A DNA stretch of 64,000 nucleotides, taken from assembly GCA_014529385.2 (NCBI GenBank), contig CM043962.1:124974470-125038469 (forward strand), given 5' to 3'. Under the pieces are notes generated by a model that was not told where the DNA came from, searched no databases, and saw nothing but the letters and a program-made list of their open reading frames with translations. Shown piece by piece: positions 31,831-43,560 of this stretch. The DNA comes from Adiantum capillus-veneris. Lineage: Eukaryota; Streptophyta; Polypodiopsida; Polypodiales; Pteridaceae. The position numbers and the translations under genes were made by a program. Position 1 is the stretch's first letter. Every line of letters begins with the position of its first letter.

Positions 31831-33680
31831 AACTCATAAATTATAGGGTGACCTTCTAGCTTCCTAAAATGGAAAGCTAGGTACCACAAGAAAAGAGTAG
31901 TTTTCTAAAGGTTGATAGAAGTAGTTCAATTTTTGGTATTGAAGAGTATTTCTAAAGTTTTCAATTTCAAGTTTGTTTGCAAATACGGGATGGGGGAGAT
32001 AGGAGATAACTTCGTGGAATTGATCTCCGTGTTGTTTGAACCGAAAAATCTACAAGCTTCCATGGAAATGCCCCATGGATGGCAAAGGATTGCAAAAACC
32101 TGGGAATCGACAAAACGGGGATTGAACTTAAAAAGTTGGCATTTCCGAAGAGACATTAACCATCAAATGCCTAGGGAAAAAACTCGCTTGTATTTTCTAA
32201 AAAAACTTGGCTGGTAGATAATTAATGAAAGTAGGAATTAAGGTTGATAAATAAATGAACCTGAAAGTTACCAACTAGGAGTTAAAAAGGAATCTCGAGA
32301 GGTGATAGGGATAGCCCATTGGAAAACATAGATTTAACTACTAGGAGTTTTGAAGATTGTCTGGAAATGACCGGAAACCAAGATGGATCTTCTTGGGGTC
32401 AATTTGATTGAAAGGATAGCCCATTGAGAGGATTCTCTTGGGGAACTTGTCGGAGATTGGCCCTTTTTGGCTAGGACAGCGTAACCGGCAAGTTGTTATA
32501 CTTAGGTCATTCATGCCCGAGGGATAAGGGATGAATGGGTTTGTTTTATTTTTGCCCGGCCGGGTGAAGTACCCGCGGTATCTTATTGGAAATCGGCCAT
32601 AATCCGGGTATGTCCTGATGCCAATAGTTGGATGAGAAGGTTATACTCAGGGAGGATGATGTGAATTTAATTAAGGAAATTTGTTCGACTTGGTTGCTTA
32701 GAAAGGAACTGGAAAGGCTAGGAATATAGGGGCTATCCTGTGCATCTGTCACCAGATGGTGCTATACCTCTCGAAATAAAATGCTTAGGAAGGAATGATT
32801 AAATTACTTGATGAGCCTTTCCCAAACACTTAATTCTGGGAAATATTGTGAAGGTGATGCCATTTTGATGGCTTGTAACCGATTATCTTGGCCTGAATGG
32901 GGAGGTAAGATGAATTGGTTTGAAACTAAATGTGTTGCATGATTAGTTAGGAAACTAGTTACAAGCTAATTATAGTAGATAAAGGAAAGAAAATGAATTA
33001 AAAGTTTCTAAATAAAGATCTAGTGGGAACAACCAGATGAATTTCCTTGAACGAGGGTATGCAACACATTGCATGCTGCTTAATGTTGTTTGATGATGTC
33101 TATTAGACTACTGTCTTCCTGATTTTGTAGTAGTTAAGTACTACCTCGAGAAGGGATTTTCATGAAATGGTTCGGTGGGTGGGCGGATCCGGAGGGTCAG
33201 ATGGCCATATGTTGATTTAAAACTTTTATGTTAAACTCTAGGACTACGTGGGATAAAAATGGGTAATCGGGGACAAGCGAGACCAGGATTGCAAGATCCC
33301 TCTTCTTAGGGGAAAGCGATAACTTTCGTGCCTGCTTGTTAGGAAAAAGGGTTATTGCCATGAACCAAGGGAGAATAAGAAAGCAAGAGCAGATCCTCAA
33401 GTCAAAAGATCAAGAGAATCAAGACTAAGGACCACGATTTTGGGTGCGGAAAGTTGTCAAAGACAGATTGATTATGAGAAACGGATAGAATCGTTGAATG
33501 AAGGGATGAACCCCCTTGGGTTGGCATGCAAGATAGGTTGGAGTCCTGTCTGAGTGTCGGTCCCAAGTGGGAGGGATACCTGCATATAGATCTAGGTCAT
33601 TCCTTGGAATGGTCTCGAGGACTGAGGGAGGTGAGTAGGGTCGAGTCTGAGTATGGCCCTCACAAGCCTAAGCTTCATCG
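31831..33680. other. Unclassified single-copy-like DNA (copy 1)
   Basis: This stretch is noticeably richer in G+C than its surroundings and contains a perfect 10-bp palindrome CCCGGCCGGG at 32555. The phrase 'gatagcccattg' recurs near 32307 and 32415. ORFs at 31912-32217 and 33526-33861 have no recognised domain, except that the latter may lead into the kinase-like relic. It may be part of a long LTR or untranslated region, but I cannot support a boundary. Confidence 0.4.
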
Positions 33681-33689
33681 TTTCCTAAA

Positions 33690-35007
33690 CCCCCCTACTT
33701 CGGAGCATTATTACCAGTTCACAAAGGCCTTAGCAACGTTTGTATTTAAGCAGCTTCATATTGTTTTTACACGCGCTTCTTTTGATATATCTCTAATGAC
33801 ATCAGGTTCATTATTGTACATGGTCAAGAAGTCTATTGGACAGATGGCAAATAATTTTTAGGATCTAAAAAATCCGAAAATCATTACTTTTCTAGGCATA
33901 GCTACTTGCATAAACTTGTGCAATAGTTGTATACTAAGTTCAAGAGCAAGGAGAAGCTGGAAAGAGCAGAGTAGTGCACGAGAGTGGAAGCCAACTCTTT
34001 TGATGCTACTAAAGAGATAGGAGCTATGATTAGAATAGAGTCAGGTGCTCGTGCCACTCTCGCTCTCGCTCTCGCTCTCGATCAGTCTCAACTCCCCCCT
34101 ATATTTCATCTTTAACCAAAAATTGCAATCTTCAACATACAGGATACAAAAGTGGGAGAAGGGAGATGGGCACACATGAAGCGTGTAGGCGTCACACATC
34201 TCTCTTTTAAAGATCCAATGTATGCAACGCAGATCTTTAAATTCCACTTGCATGGACCCACAGTGGATGAGTAAGTTAAAGATGAAGCCACAATTTTAGA
34301 CATTGCTCATTGTGTAGTTATTTATCTACCTGCCATGGTCCGTCACATAGAGCGTCCAATGCTCATTTCACATTTTGGAATGGCAGCCATGTAGAGCAAT
34401 GGATAAAAGAGTGCACTACAGATGGCCGTCAACCTGTCATTCGTGATTATGTCACAATTGAAGGAAGATTAGAGCTGTTTCAAAATAACATTTTGTAGAT
34501 AATAAATGCTGTTCTTCAGACCCTGAAGTATCTACATGCACATGACTATCTCCACAATTATCTTCACTCCCGCAACATGATGCTTCATTTTGGTCAGAAG
34601 GGGGTCTATGCAGTCATTGTGGTTGGGGGTCATGTACAAAGACCAAAACGAGGACATGATTTCCTCCTCTCTGCAACTTTCAAATAGAAACTAGAAAGAA
34701 GATGGAGAAATATTTTCCATGGGCTCCCCCATAATGCATATCTACTAAACCCCCTCCCTAGAATAAAGCCATGGACATCTTCTCCATATGTCATACTTGT
34801 AAACGACTCTTGAAGTGCATGTCAGTGCCACAAGAGAAAAACAAAAGGGATCTTTTAAGCAATGTACTTAACCACCTTGAGAGTGGCAAGTGAAACAATC
34901 CCTCAACCCGACCTAGCGCTTTTGATCTTTTTCTCTGTCTAAATGGTGCCCATAGATTGGGCTATGACATTGTAATAATTTCTGATCTACAACCAGTTGA
35001 TGATTAA
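33690..35007 (+). pseudogene. Protein-kinase-like pseudogene, copy 1
   Basis: Pieces in several frames can be followed: KALATFVFKQL ... MVKKSIGQMANNF, then RVGVTHLSFKDPMYATQIFK, then DEATILDIAH and RHIERPMLISHFGMAAM. Then QTLKYLHAHDYLHNYLHSRN and MMLHFGQK give the catalytic-loop pattern 'aL.YLH...iiHrDLhsrNiml', with HRD changed to HNY. AVIVVGG stands where DFG is expected, and PHNAYLLNPLPRIKPWTSSP and LLSNVLNHLESGK...NPSTRPS fit the C-lobe. Stops and frameshifts occur throughout and the HRD Asp is lost, so it is a dead kinase or pseudokinase copy. The start is uncertain. Confidence 0.6.
34055..34080. repeat. (CTCTCG)4 hexanucleotide (copy 1)
   Basis: Four CTCTCG repeats that in the kinase-like frame would encode alternating Leu-Ala (ATLALALALDQ). 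Confidence 0.85.
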
Positions 35008-36701
35008 AGTGACTATTTGATTATCATCCTCTTACGCTTGTAGATTATATAATCGATCAAGTTATCTTATCTCTTTTCAACAACATGGTGATAAATATTT
35101 TGTCTCTTTCTTGCAACATGATTAAGTTATCTTGTCTTTTTGTTTCATGATTTAAAAGTGATATCTTGTTAACTTCGTGATAAATCTTTCTAATGATGAC
35201 ATATTCGCTTGATTGGCAGATATAGAAGAAGAACGTAACCACGCTAAAGCATGGGCCATCTACAAAGAAGAGAGAGAGAGTGTTATGCCAAGAGAAAGAC
35301 CTCAAAGCTATTCCTAGAATTGAAGAGAATGAGTCCGGGTTGCAAGGTGAGCCTCTCAGCCTTAAGGAGTGCAGGAAGCTATGACCAAACCGATTTGTGT
35401 GCTAGTAACTATTTCAAATTAGCAACAATGCAAATCTTCTTTCAGATTCGTCAATTAGACTCACACTACATTATCAATTATCAATTAACAATAAACAATG
35501 ATAGTCTTATCATTCTTTAATAAACTCATGTCAATCAAAATGTATTTTCAAGCACTAAATAACTTCATAACTTCAAACAAAACATTTCAATCACAATGCT
35601 CACATTGCACTATACCGGTTCATCTAAAGTGAAAGCTTTTGTTTTTCACACATTACAATCTTAATCACTTATTTAAAACAATACAAATAAATCTCATCAT
35701 CACGCTACACTATACCAATTTATCTGAAGTGCAGCTTACGGCTTTCACACATTACGATAATTGATAATATTAATCAAATCTTGCAATTGATCCTCATTGG
35801 AACAAATTGCAAACCTTGATGATTGTCATGTCAAAGTGAGAGCATGAGGTTCTCACACTCTATGGTAGATCTTTGAGAGCTTATCTATCTGCAATTGCAA
35901 CACGTGTACGATCACACAATATGATAGACGTAGAAATCCAAATATATATAAGTTAATATCAATGTATTTGGACATGAGATTCCTCGTTTTAAATTCCAAT
36001 GAGAGCATAGTATGATGGCTCTACACAGGACAAAAAAAATTCTATCTATGTTCACTTTGAGGTGAGAAAATATATGTACGTCAAAATTGAACCTATCTAA
36101 ATAAAACAGACCTCTATTCTATTATATTGTGCATATTGATAACCTCATGTAAGAGTACACTCTGCACACAACGACAATCTGTAAATTATATCACTAATTC
36201 ACGTCCACATGCCAGTAAACAGAGCACGTAGCAAGTGACTCCTAAAAAATAAACACTTTGTATGATTGAGAGTTTGAGGTCTACACAACAAGCAAAGCTT
36301 ACATAATTTGAACCTAAAAAATTTAATCAATCAAAATTTTTAAAAACATTAAATTGATTTTAAACAACAAATTTTAAAAGTATTTTAAATTACAATAATT
36401 TTTTAATTATAAGTAATCTTATTTTCTTTTGCTACTATTGATATGGAATACCTTTTGTGATGAATACTAGTCTCAACAAGGCGTGTTGCCGCTATATATA
36501 CTTTGTTTTCAATCAATGTATTCTTTGAATGAAAAATACTTTGTGCAAATTGTTTTTGGATCAAAGTTTCTTTCAATAGAAAAACTAGGAAAAAAATCGA
36601 TTGCCTGTTTTTGCTGATGTGGCATCGTATAATAATATGAGGTCATGTAAAATATACCCGTATTGACGTATTATACATATCCCATATAGCGTATAATGAA
36701 A
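35008..36701. other. No recognisable gene; small direct repeat (copy 1)
   Basis: AT-rich DNA. A ~120-bp direct repeat is visible: 'cactataccggttcatct...tttcacacattac' near 35608 and 'cactataccaatttatct...tttcacacattac' near 35707. Short ORFs at 35057-35520 show no domain. Confidence 0.5.
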
Positions 36702-37404
36702 CTTAGATGTCAATATTGCTATCTTGAATGGAAACTTGGAGGAAGTTGTGTATATGATGCAGCCACAAGGCTATGTGAGTATGAGGCTATGTGACCTTGT
36801 ATGCATGTTAAAGAAAGCACTACATGGGTTGAAGTAAGAAGCCAAAGCTTGGTATGAAAGGATTGTGGAATTCCTTGTTTCCTTGGGTTTTGAGATATCA
36901 AATGTAGATTATTCATTATATGCACAAAAGAATGAAGCAAGAATTGTTGTGATATGGATTTGTATGGATGACTTGACTGTTTGAGGTGATAATGTGACTA
37001 AAGTAGAAGAGGTACAAACTCCACAAGAATTTGAGATGAAATACTTGGGAGAATTGTGGTACTACTTGGGCATTGAATTTTTTTGCACAGAAGCGGGTGT
37101 ATGGCTATCACAAACACAATATGATTTCGACATGCTTAAAAAGTATGGTATGGATGATTTTTATCGAATTGTGATACCCTTATATCATAATTTAAATTTG
37201 GAAAATGATGCAAGCCAAGTGTTTGAGAATGATACCATGTACAAGAAGATGGTTGGTAGCTTGGTCTACTTGACTATTTCACATCTATACTTGAACTACA
37301 CAATTGGGTTGGTAGGTCAATTTATGCAATCTCCTAGGAAACCACACTTGGATGCTATGAGGCACACATTGTGCTACATGAGTACCACTTTGGATTATAC
37401 ATAA
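36702..37404 (+). pseudogene. Ty1/copia reverse transcriptase relic, copy 1
   Basis: The plus strand reads LDVNIAILNGNLEEVVYMMQ, then LKKALHGLK, stop, EAKAWYERI, then ICMDDLTV, stop, then FEMKYLGELWYYLGIEF, and KKMVGSLVYLTISHLYLNY. These are the copia RT motifs 'LDVktAFLNGdLeEevYm.QP.Gf', 'LkKaLYGLKQapraWy', 'YVDDl', 'F.MkdLG.l.YfLGie' and 'Y...vGsLmYL'. The Y of YVDD is replaced (CMDD). Two in-frame stops interrupt it, one in place of the conserved Gln after GLK. No gag, integrase or LTR is attached. Confidence 0.85.
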
Positions 37405-38889
37405 ACGATCAATACGAACAATTTCTAATCATCATAGAAATGCACCATTCTATCTTTACGTTGGAGATGAACCCTTACAATGGCCATGCAATATTCACAC
37501 CTTCTGTTGTTGTGGTATGCAAGTCATGTGAGCTCGTACTTTTTCCACCTTCGGGAGTAGAGGTTTCCATGTAGTATGAGCGAATGAAAGTAGAAGGAGT
37601 AGAATCTTGTTTTATGCTGTAATGGAGGTGAGAGAAGGGAGAAGAGCTAGCTTGGTGTGAAACTATGTGGTAGGCACGGGGAAGAGATGTGGGAGGAGCT
37701 TGCTTGGTGCTACAATGGAGGTGGGAGAAAGTTAGCAGAGAGATAATGCTGGACTATAGGGGGTGCATGTGGTTGTTGCAGCAATGAAGATCTTGGAAAA
37801 AGGTTTGTAGAGAGAGAAAATCGCTTTTTAGCCAGAGAATAGGTTTGGAAAGAGTTTGGAGGGTGAAACTGATGTTTTGTATGTTTTTTACTTGTGGAGG
37901 TCAAAATTACTTTTTTGACCATGAAATAGATTTGGGAGCTTTTAAGGGGAAAAAAACTTAAAATTTGAACTTTCTAGTGTATTTTTAAATCTGGGTCAAA
38001 AGGTGGGGGAAAAGAGGTCAAAGTGGTCTCCCCGCCCCCCTCCCTTTCCTCTAGCCACCTCCCTTACCTTCTCACTAGGCAAGAGGCCATTAAGAGGTGT
38101 ATGGCTACCTTGTCCCTCTACTTTTTGAGGGTATAGAGTGTGTCCACCACCCTCTTCCTATTGGATGGCCTCTAAATAACCTTAATCCCAAAGAGCCCCT
38201 AGAGGGTTTGTGGGACGCGTATCTAACCTCACTATCCTATCTTATTGTAGGTTTAGCGAGAAACACAATTAAATTGTCAATCCATGGGATGAAGCTGACT
38301 CGAGTAGTGCATAATGGCTACAAGAGGTTGTCAATATCTCAAAAAATAACAAACAAATCAAATCTAACTCGAGCTACACTCAAGTGACTGAAATCACGAA
38401 AAGCCAATCGCTCATCGGTAAACAAATCACATCCGTTACAACATCAAATGACATCCAAACGTAACAAAAATTCTAGGACAAGTTTCTAAGACCTAAGCAC
38501 ACATGCTTATAGTTTCAAACCCCAATTTAGGTCAAGTTCCAAAATCTCGATGATTAACAGCAGTGGAAATTTTACCTAGTCGTTTTCGATCTAGAATGCA
38601 CCTAAATGCTTAGCAATGATGCCCCAATACCTCGCCTATGCTTAGTTTTTTATTTTGAAATTTAAATTCCTACTTATTCCACGGGTCGGAAACGCCAAAA
38701 GCTACGAATTACTGTGATGTGTTTACTTCAATGCGTAGAGCTCTTACCTGCGGTTGCAATGCAACAAACACGACTGCAATGTGACAACCGGGGAGGGATA
38801 AGGGAGCATGAGAAGTGAGCAATGTTAGCTCACATTGTGTATTTCATTATCCAAAACTTACAAATAACTTATTAACGGAATCGATTAAA
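37405..38889. other. No recognisable gene (copy 1)
   Basis: Purine-rich, then AT-rich DNA. Short ORFs (37371-37574, 37710-37922, 38097-38387) show no domain. The upper end near 38,700-38,890 may belong to the U5 side of the minus-strand LTR. Confidence 0.4.
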
Positions 38890-39138
38890 ATTGGCTTTTA
38901 TATCTTAGCCAAGGTTTTTGGTGGTCAAAACTAATAGTTTGGAAGATAGGTAATCACAGGTTGATACAATCTGGAAGCTTGTAGTCCTAGCTCATCAATT
39001 ACAAGGTTTATTCCAACAAAAGGAGTTACAATATTCCCGATTTATCAAAAAAAATAAGTGTTTTACAATGAGATCTCCAAAAAATGGTATTCATGGTATC
39101 CATGTTAGCTTGCTACTAACATTCCCACCCTCCTCGCT
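38890..39138 (-). mobile_element. Minus-strand 3' LTR U3 and polypurine tract, copy 1
   Basis: On the minus strand, AGCGAGGAGGGTGGGAA (39138-39122) is a polypurine tract followed by TGTTAGTAGCAAGC starting at 39121. A TATA-like 'gatataaaagcc' lies about 220 bp into the LTR (38904-38890). The first 19 bases of the LTR form a small hairpin, TGTTAG...CTAACA. Only the last ~21 codons of the upstream ORF (39161-39227) precede the tract in this copy because the duplication breakpoint cuts it. Confidence 0.7.
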
Positions 39139-39160
39139 TATGTCGTCCCTTGACACAATT

Positions 39161-39227
39161 TTATGGATTGAAGTAGTCTTCGGGTTGACTATTGGCAAGG
39201 TGGTCTTTAAGCGCATTGAGTGATTTA
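39161..39227 (-). pseudogene. C-terminal stub of the long minus-strand ORF, copy 1
   Basis: Encodes SLNALKDHLANSQPEDYFNP and a stop, identical to the end of the ORF at 58291. Past 39228 the frame runs into the GTGCGA repeat, read as LALALALK on the minus strand, which creates a chimeric 97-codon open frame (39161-39454) that exists only because of the duplication junction. Confidence 0.8.
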
Positions 39228-39250
39228 AGTGCGAGTGCGAGTGCGAGTGA

Positions 39251-39804
39251 GACGCTGGATGCAAGCGAACTGAAGCTCGGGGGTGGTTGGGAGGTTCGAG
39301 CTCCGTACAATGGAGTGCGTCCATATATTCCATTGCTCCTCTGTTGTATCAAAACTCTACAAAAATCCATCAATATAAAGATCTCTTTCTCTATCTTTTG
39401 GTGCCTATCTCTATTATTCTGTTCTTGTGACAAAAGCTGACTTGAAGCTTGCAAAATCTAATGGAACTTGAAGCAGATAAAGCAACAGGAGATAATTACC
39501 ATCACCGTCATCGACTAGAGATTGATTTAATATTCTGTTAAGTCCGGTGTCGTTAACGGCCCGGTTAATCCTGTAAAATGGAGCTTAAACTCCTAGTTAG
39601 CAGATGATCCAAGTGACGGTGCTGTCAATAGCCCGCCTTAGCTACCGACTAAGTTGTACTTAAATCTTGACTTGATTAATTGAAGGGTACGATGATTTCC
39701 AGATTCACTTGCATTTGTTGTTCTCATTCTCTCTCTTTCACACCTCCCACAGCAAGAGGCCCGGTGCCTGCCCGGCTCACGTAGTGAACACATATCCCCC
39801 GACA
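39251..39804 (+). mobile_element. LTR-like end, copy 2
   Basis: Same sequence as 20121-20674 with one base change at 39646. It lacks any sequence further upstream than the breakpoint, so it cannot contain the complete LTR if that started in the repeat upstream of 20098. Confidence 0.5.
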
Positions 39805-39808
39805 TCTT

Positions 39809-39826
39809 TGGTGAACCCGACGCGAA
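39809..39826 (+). other. Candidate primer-binding site, copy 2
   Basis: Same TGG-initiated sequence as at 20679, four bases after the LTR-like end. Confidence 0.5.
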
Positions 39827-39849
39827 ACGAGCCGGGGTGGGAGGTGAAG

Positions 39850-41861
39850 ATGGAGATGCCAGAACAATTAAAGCAGTTTATTGATGATTTTAGTGCCAAT
39901 GGATTTGATACAAATTTGGAATTTATAGATTTGCCAAAAATGATAGAATTGGTTCAGGGGTATCTGAAGGAAGCAAAAGCCATGCAGATAAAAAAGCAGA
40001 TTGATGATGCTATAGAGTTAGCACTTGATGCAGTATGTGAGCAGTATTATGTTTTTCAAGGATATGATCCAGAAGGTTTTATTGCATGTTACGAGGCTGA
40101 GATGAAGAGCCGAAATGTTCCAGAAGATCGGATGATTGCAGCTTTTGAGGACGTTGTAAACTCGGATTTTAAAAAGCAAGTTCAAGAACTGGCAAAAGAA
40201 TATCCCACACGGTGGGAGTATTTGGCAGAGTAATTTATTTACGAAAGCCCAAGGATTCTAGATCGGGACATAAAGGAGATTACTGAAGGAAATAAGGTTG
40301 TCTTCAGTAAAGGTGAAGGGGATAAAATGCAGATCCTCAACTATGATGAATTTTGGGAGCATATTTCTGCATGAAGTAAAGCCAAAGAGAATGCTAAGCT
40401 GGAAGTAGCAGATTCAGTTTCAGAGGAGCTTAATTTGAGTTACGAAGAAAAGTTAAACAATGAATTTAATGCTGGAACAGATTTATATGAATTTTTTTCA
40501 AAGATTGCTTGCATGGACTCTACCACTAATAACGGTTCCAGTGAAGACATAGACTGTGCAGCAAGTGGATCGCAAGTTGTTGACCTTGACATGGGTTATT
40601 GTAAAGGAGCTCATCAAGAAAATGAGCCTCTACAGGATATTTCTAAAACTATTTGCACTATAGCCGAGCAGGATAACATGTCTGCTACAGATGATTGCAT
40701 AACTAAAGCTATTATATACACAGTAGCTAATGCAATGACTAAGATTGTGGACCCAGTACAGGATGAGCCTGAGGATGTCAATGAACCTATGATTGCTACT
40801 AACAATATGCTTGCAGATGATGCTATCACAGAAGAGGATGCTATAATCGTCGATTTCTTTTCTAGATCTGAAGGAGATATTTATGGCAGTATAGAAGAGC
40901 TTTCTGATGTGTATACCTCTTCAGAGGGGGTGCCAGATGAGCCTTTACAGCTCTATAATGTATTGCTAAGTAACATGGATGCAGATGAGGAAGCAGAGGA
41001 TGATATCGAGGAGTATGAAGATTGCTTGGATCATATTGATTGTGAACAGGTTATCGACAGGGATTTTACATCTATGCTTATAGATGGACAGCATGAGGAG
41101 AAAACTCCTATAGTTTTGATGAATGTTGAGACTTCCAAGGTTGATTTTCCCGAGGATGTTATGGATGAAGATCTACAGGATAAAGCTGTTTTTCATGATC
41201 AAGTTGAAATCCCAACATGTAAAAAATTGTCTTATGATATAGGTCGAGAAACTCCCAAGGGTTTTTGTGATGACTATGAAGCTAGAGGGGGTGATGATGC
41301 ATCCTTGATACTGCATAAAATGCACAGGGTTTTTCATTTGCTTGGACAATGTGCCAGATGTGGCTGCTATGCCTATTGATGCTTATGTCAGTGATGTCTT
41401 GTCTGCCAGTAAAAGGGAGTCAGATATCTTTAATGCTTTCTGGTAACGAGCTTAAGTTGCCAACAGTTTATGGGATGTGGGTGTTGCACTATGCTTCAGG
41501 TGAAGCTGTAGTATATTGTAGAGCCCATCAATGCTATGTGATCTCGATGGTGTTTGATCCAAGAGATTCTAAGGATATTCATAAGCAGATTCAATACAGA
41601 TGGATATTGATCAGTATGCATAGTAATTGTGTGCTACTTGAACCAAGGGTAGCATATCTGCACCAGAAATGCTTGATGTTGAATGATACTAGAAATGTAT
41701 GCTCATGTGGATGTTATGATGCTCCAATGTGTGGGAAAATCCCTATTATCCCATTTGATCCTGCTAATAATTGTGTTATGGAGGTTTTATCCCAAGGTGG
41801 TTTAAAGGTCTACCATTTGTCCAAGCTAGCTCTATTGAAAAGTTCTATCTATATTGTTTGA
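39850..41861 (+). pseudogene. Uncharacterised ORF with acidic middle, copy 2
   Basis: Identical to 20720-22731 except for one change at 40093, which turns a Lys codon (copy 1) into Glu in the N-terminal part (CYKAEM to CYEAEM). The same two stops and two frameshifts are present, so the ORF was already broken when it was duplicated. Confidence 0.55.
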
Positions 41862-43560
41862 AGGTCAATTTGTGAATGGTGTGTAGCTCCTAGATCTATT
41901 ATCATGGATGGTTTTGGGCAGAGGTCCACCACTTGTCCAACCTATTATCTATTGTGTTCTCGAGGTTTTAGCCCAGGTTGGTTTGAAGGTCCACCACCTG
42001 TCCAAGCTAGCTCCTTTGAAAGAAGCTATCTCTATTGTTTCAAGATCAATGTGTGAATGGACTGTAGCTACTATTTTTCCTACCATGGATTGTTTGGGAT
42101 AGAGGTCCACCACTTGTCTAACCTATTATCTATTGTGTTATTGAGGTTTTAGCCCAAGGTTGTTTGAAGGTCCACCAACTGTCCAAGCTAGATCTATTGA
42201 ATAGTCCTATCTCTAGTTTGATCACATGGATGGTTTGGGGTAGAGGTCCACCACTTGTCCAACCTACTAACCATTGTGCTATGGAGGTTTTAGCCCATGG
42301 TGGTTTGAAGGTCCATCACCTGTCCAAGCTAGCTCTATTGAATAGTCCTATCTCTAGTCTGATGATGTGGATGGTTTGGGGTAGAGGTCCACAACTTGTC
42401 CAACCTACTATCCATTGTGTTATTGAGGTTTTAGACCAAGGTGGTTTGAAGGTACACCACCTGTCCAAGCTAGATCTATTGAAAGAATATATCTCTATTG
42501 TTTGAAGGTCAATGTGTGAATGGAGTAGAGCTACTATGCTTACTACCATTGATGGTTTGGGACAGAGGTCCACCACTTGTCCAACCTACTAATCATTGCA
42601 TTATGGAGGTTTTAGCCCAAGGTGGTTTGAAGATGAACCACCTATCCAAGCTAGCTCGATTGAAAGAATCTAGCACTATTGTTTGAAGACTAAAGTTTGA
42701 ATAGAATTTAGCTACTATGTTTACTACCATGGATGGTTTGGGGCAGAGGTCCACCACTTGTCCTTGACCTACTAACCATCGTGTAATGAAGGGTTTCGCC
42801 CAAGGTAGTTTGAAGGTCCACCACCTATCCAAGCTAGCTTTATTGAATAGTCCTATCTCTAGTTTGGTCACGTTGATGGTTTGGGGTAGAGGTCCAGCAC
42901 TTTTCCAACCTACTATCCATTGTGCTATTGAGGTTTGAGCCCAAGGGTTTGAAGGTCCACCACCTGTCCAAGCTAGATCTATTGAAATAAGCTATCTCTA
43001 TTGTTTGAAGGTCAATGTGTGAATGGAGTAGAGCTACTATGTTTACTACCATTGAAAATTTGGGACAGAGGTCCACCACTTGTCCAACCTACTAACCATT
43101 GCATTGTGAAGGTTTTATCCCAAGGTTGTTTGAAGATCCACCATCTATCCAAGCTAGATCTATTGAAAGAATCTATCATTATTGTTTGAAGGTTAAAGTG
43201 TGAATAGAGTCTAGCTACAATGTTTACTACAATGGAGAGTTTGGGACAGAGGTCCATCGCTTGTACAACCTACTAACCGTTGTTTTAATGGATTTTTTAG
43301 CCAAAGGTGGTTTGAAGGTCCACCACGTGTCCAAGCTAGCTCTCCTCTTTCTACTCTGATATCGTGGATGGTTTGGGATAGAGGTCTAGCACTTGTCCAA
43401 CCTACTATCCATTGTGTTATTGAGGTTTTAGCCCAAGGTGGTTTGAAGGTCCACCACACCTGTCCAAGCTAGCTCTATTAAAAGAAGCTATCTCTATTGT
43501 TTGAAGTTCAATGTGTGAATGGAGTGTAGCTACTATGTTTACTACCATGGATGGTCAGGG
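41770..43560. repeat. Satellite-like array 1, copy 2
   Basis: Same eleven units and the same long/short order as 22640-24430. The arrays have not changed unit number since duplication. Confidence 0.9.

Larger units (their letters stand above)
20098..39227. repeat. 19,130-bp tandem segmental duplication, copy 1
   Basis: Every feature from 20098 to 39227 recurs exactly 19,130 bp further on. The match begins at 20098/39228 and ends at 39227/58357, so the copies are directly adjacent and head to tail. Differences I found: 20516 T/C, 20963 A/G, 26379 A/G, 31410 G/T, 31554 C/T, 32238 T/A, 39140 A/G; no indels. There is no microhomology at the junction: the bases just outside each end differ. Confidence 0.97.

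Noticed and set aside
31912-32217. 101-codon ORF as a gene
   Set aside because: No domain, no relative in the window other than its duplicate, and a minus-strand frame of similar length overlaps it.
32555-32564. Palindrome CCCGGCCGGG as a regulatory site
   Set aside because: A 10-bp palindrome alone in unclassified DNA is not evidence of function.
34055-34080. Link between the (CTCTCG)n tract and the GTGCGA breakpoint repeat
   Set aside because: The hexamers differ and the tract is far from either breakpoint, so a shared mechanism is not supported.
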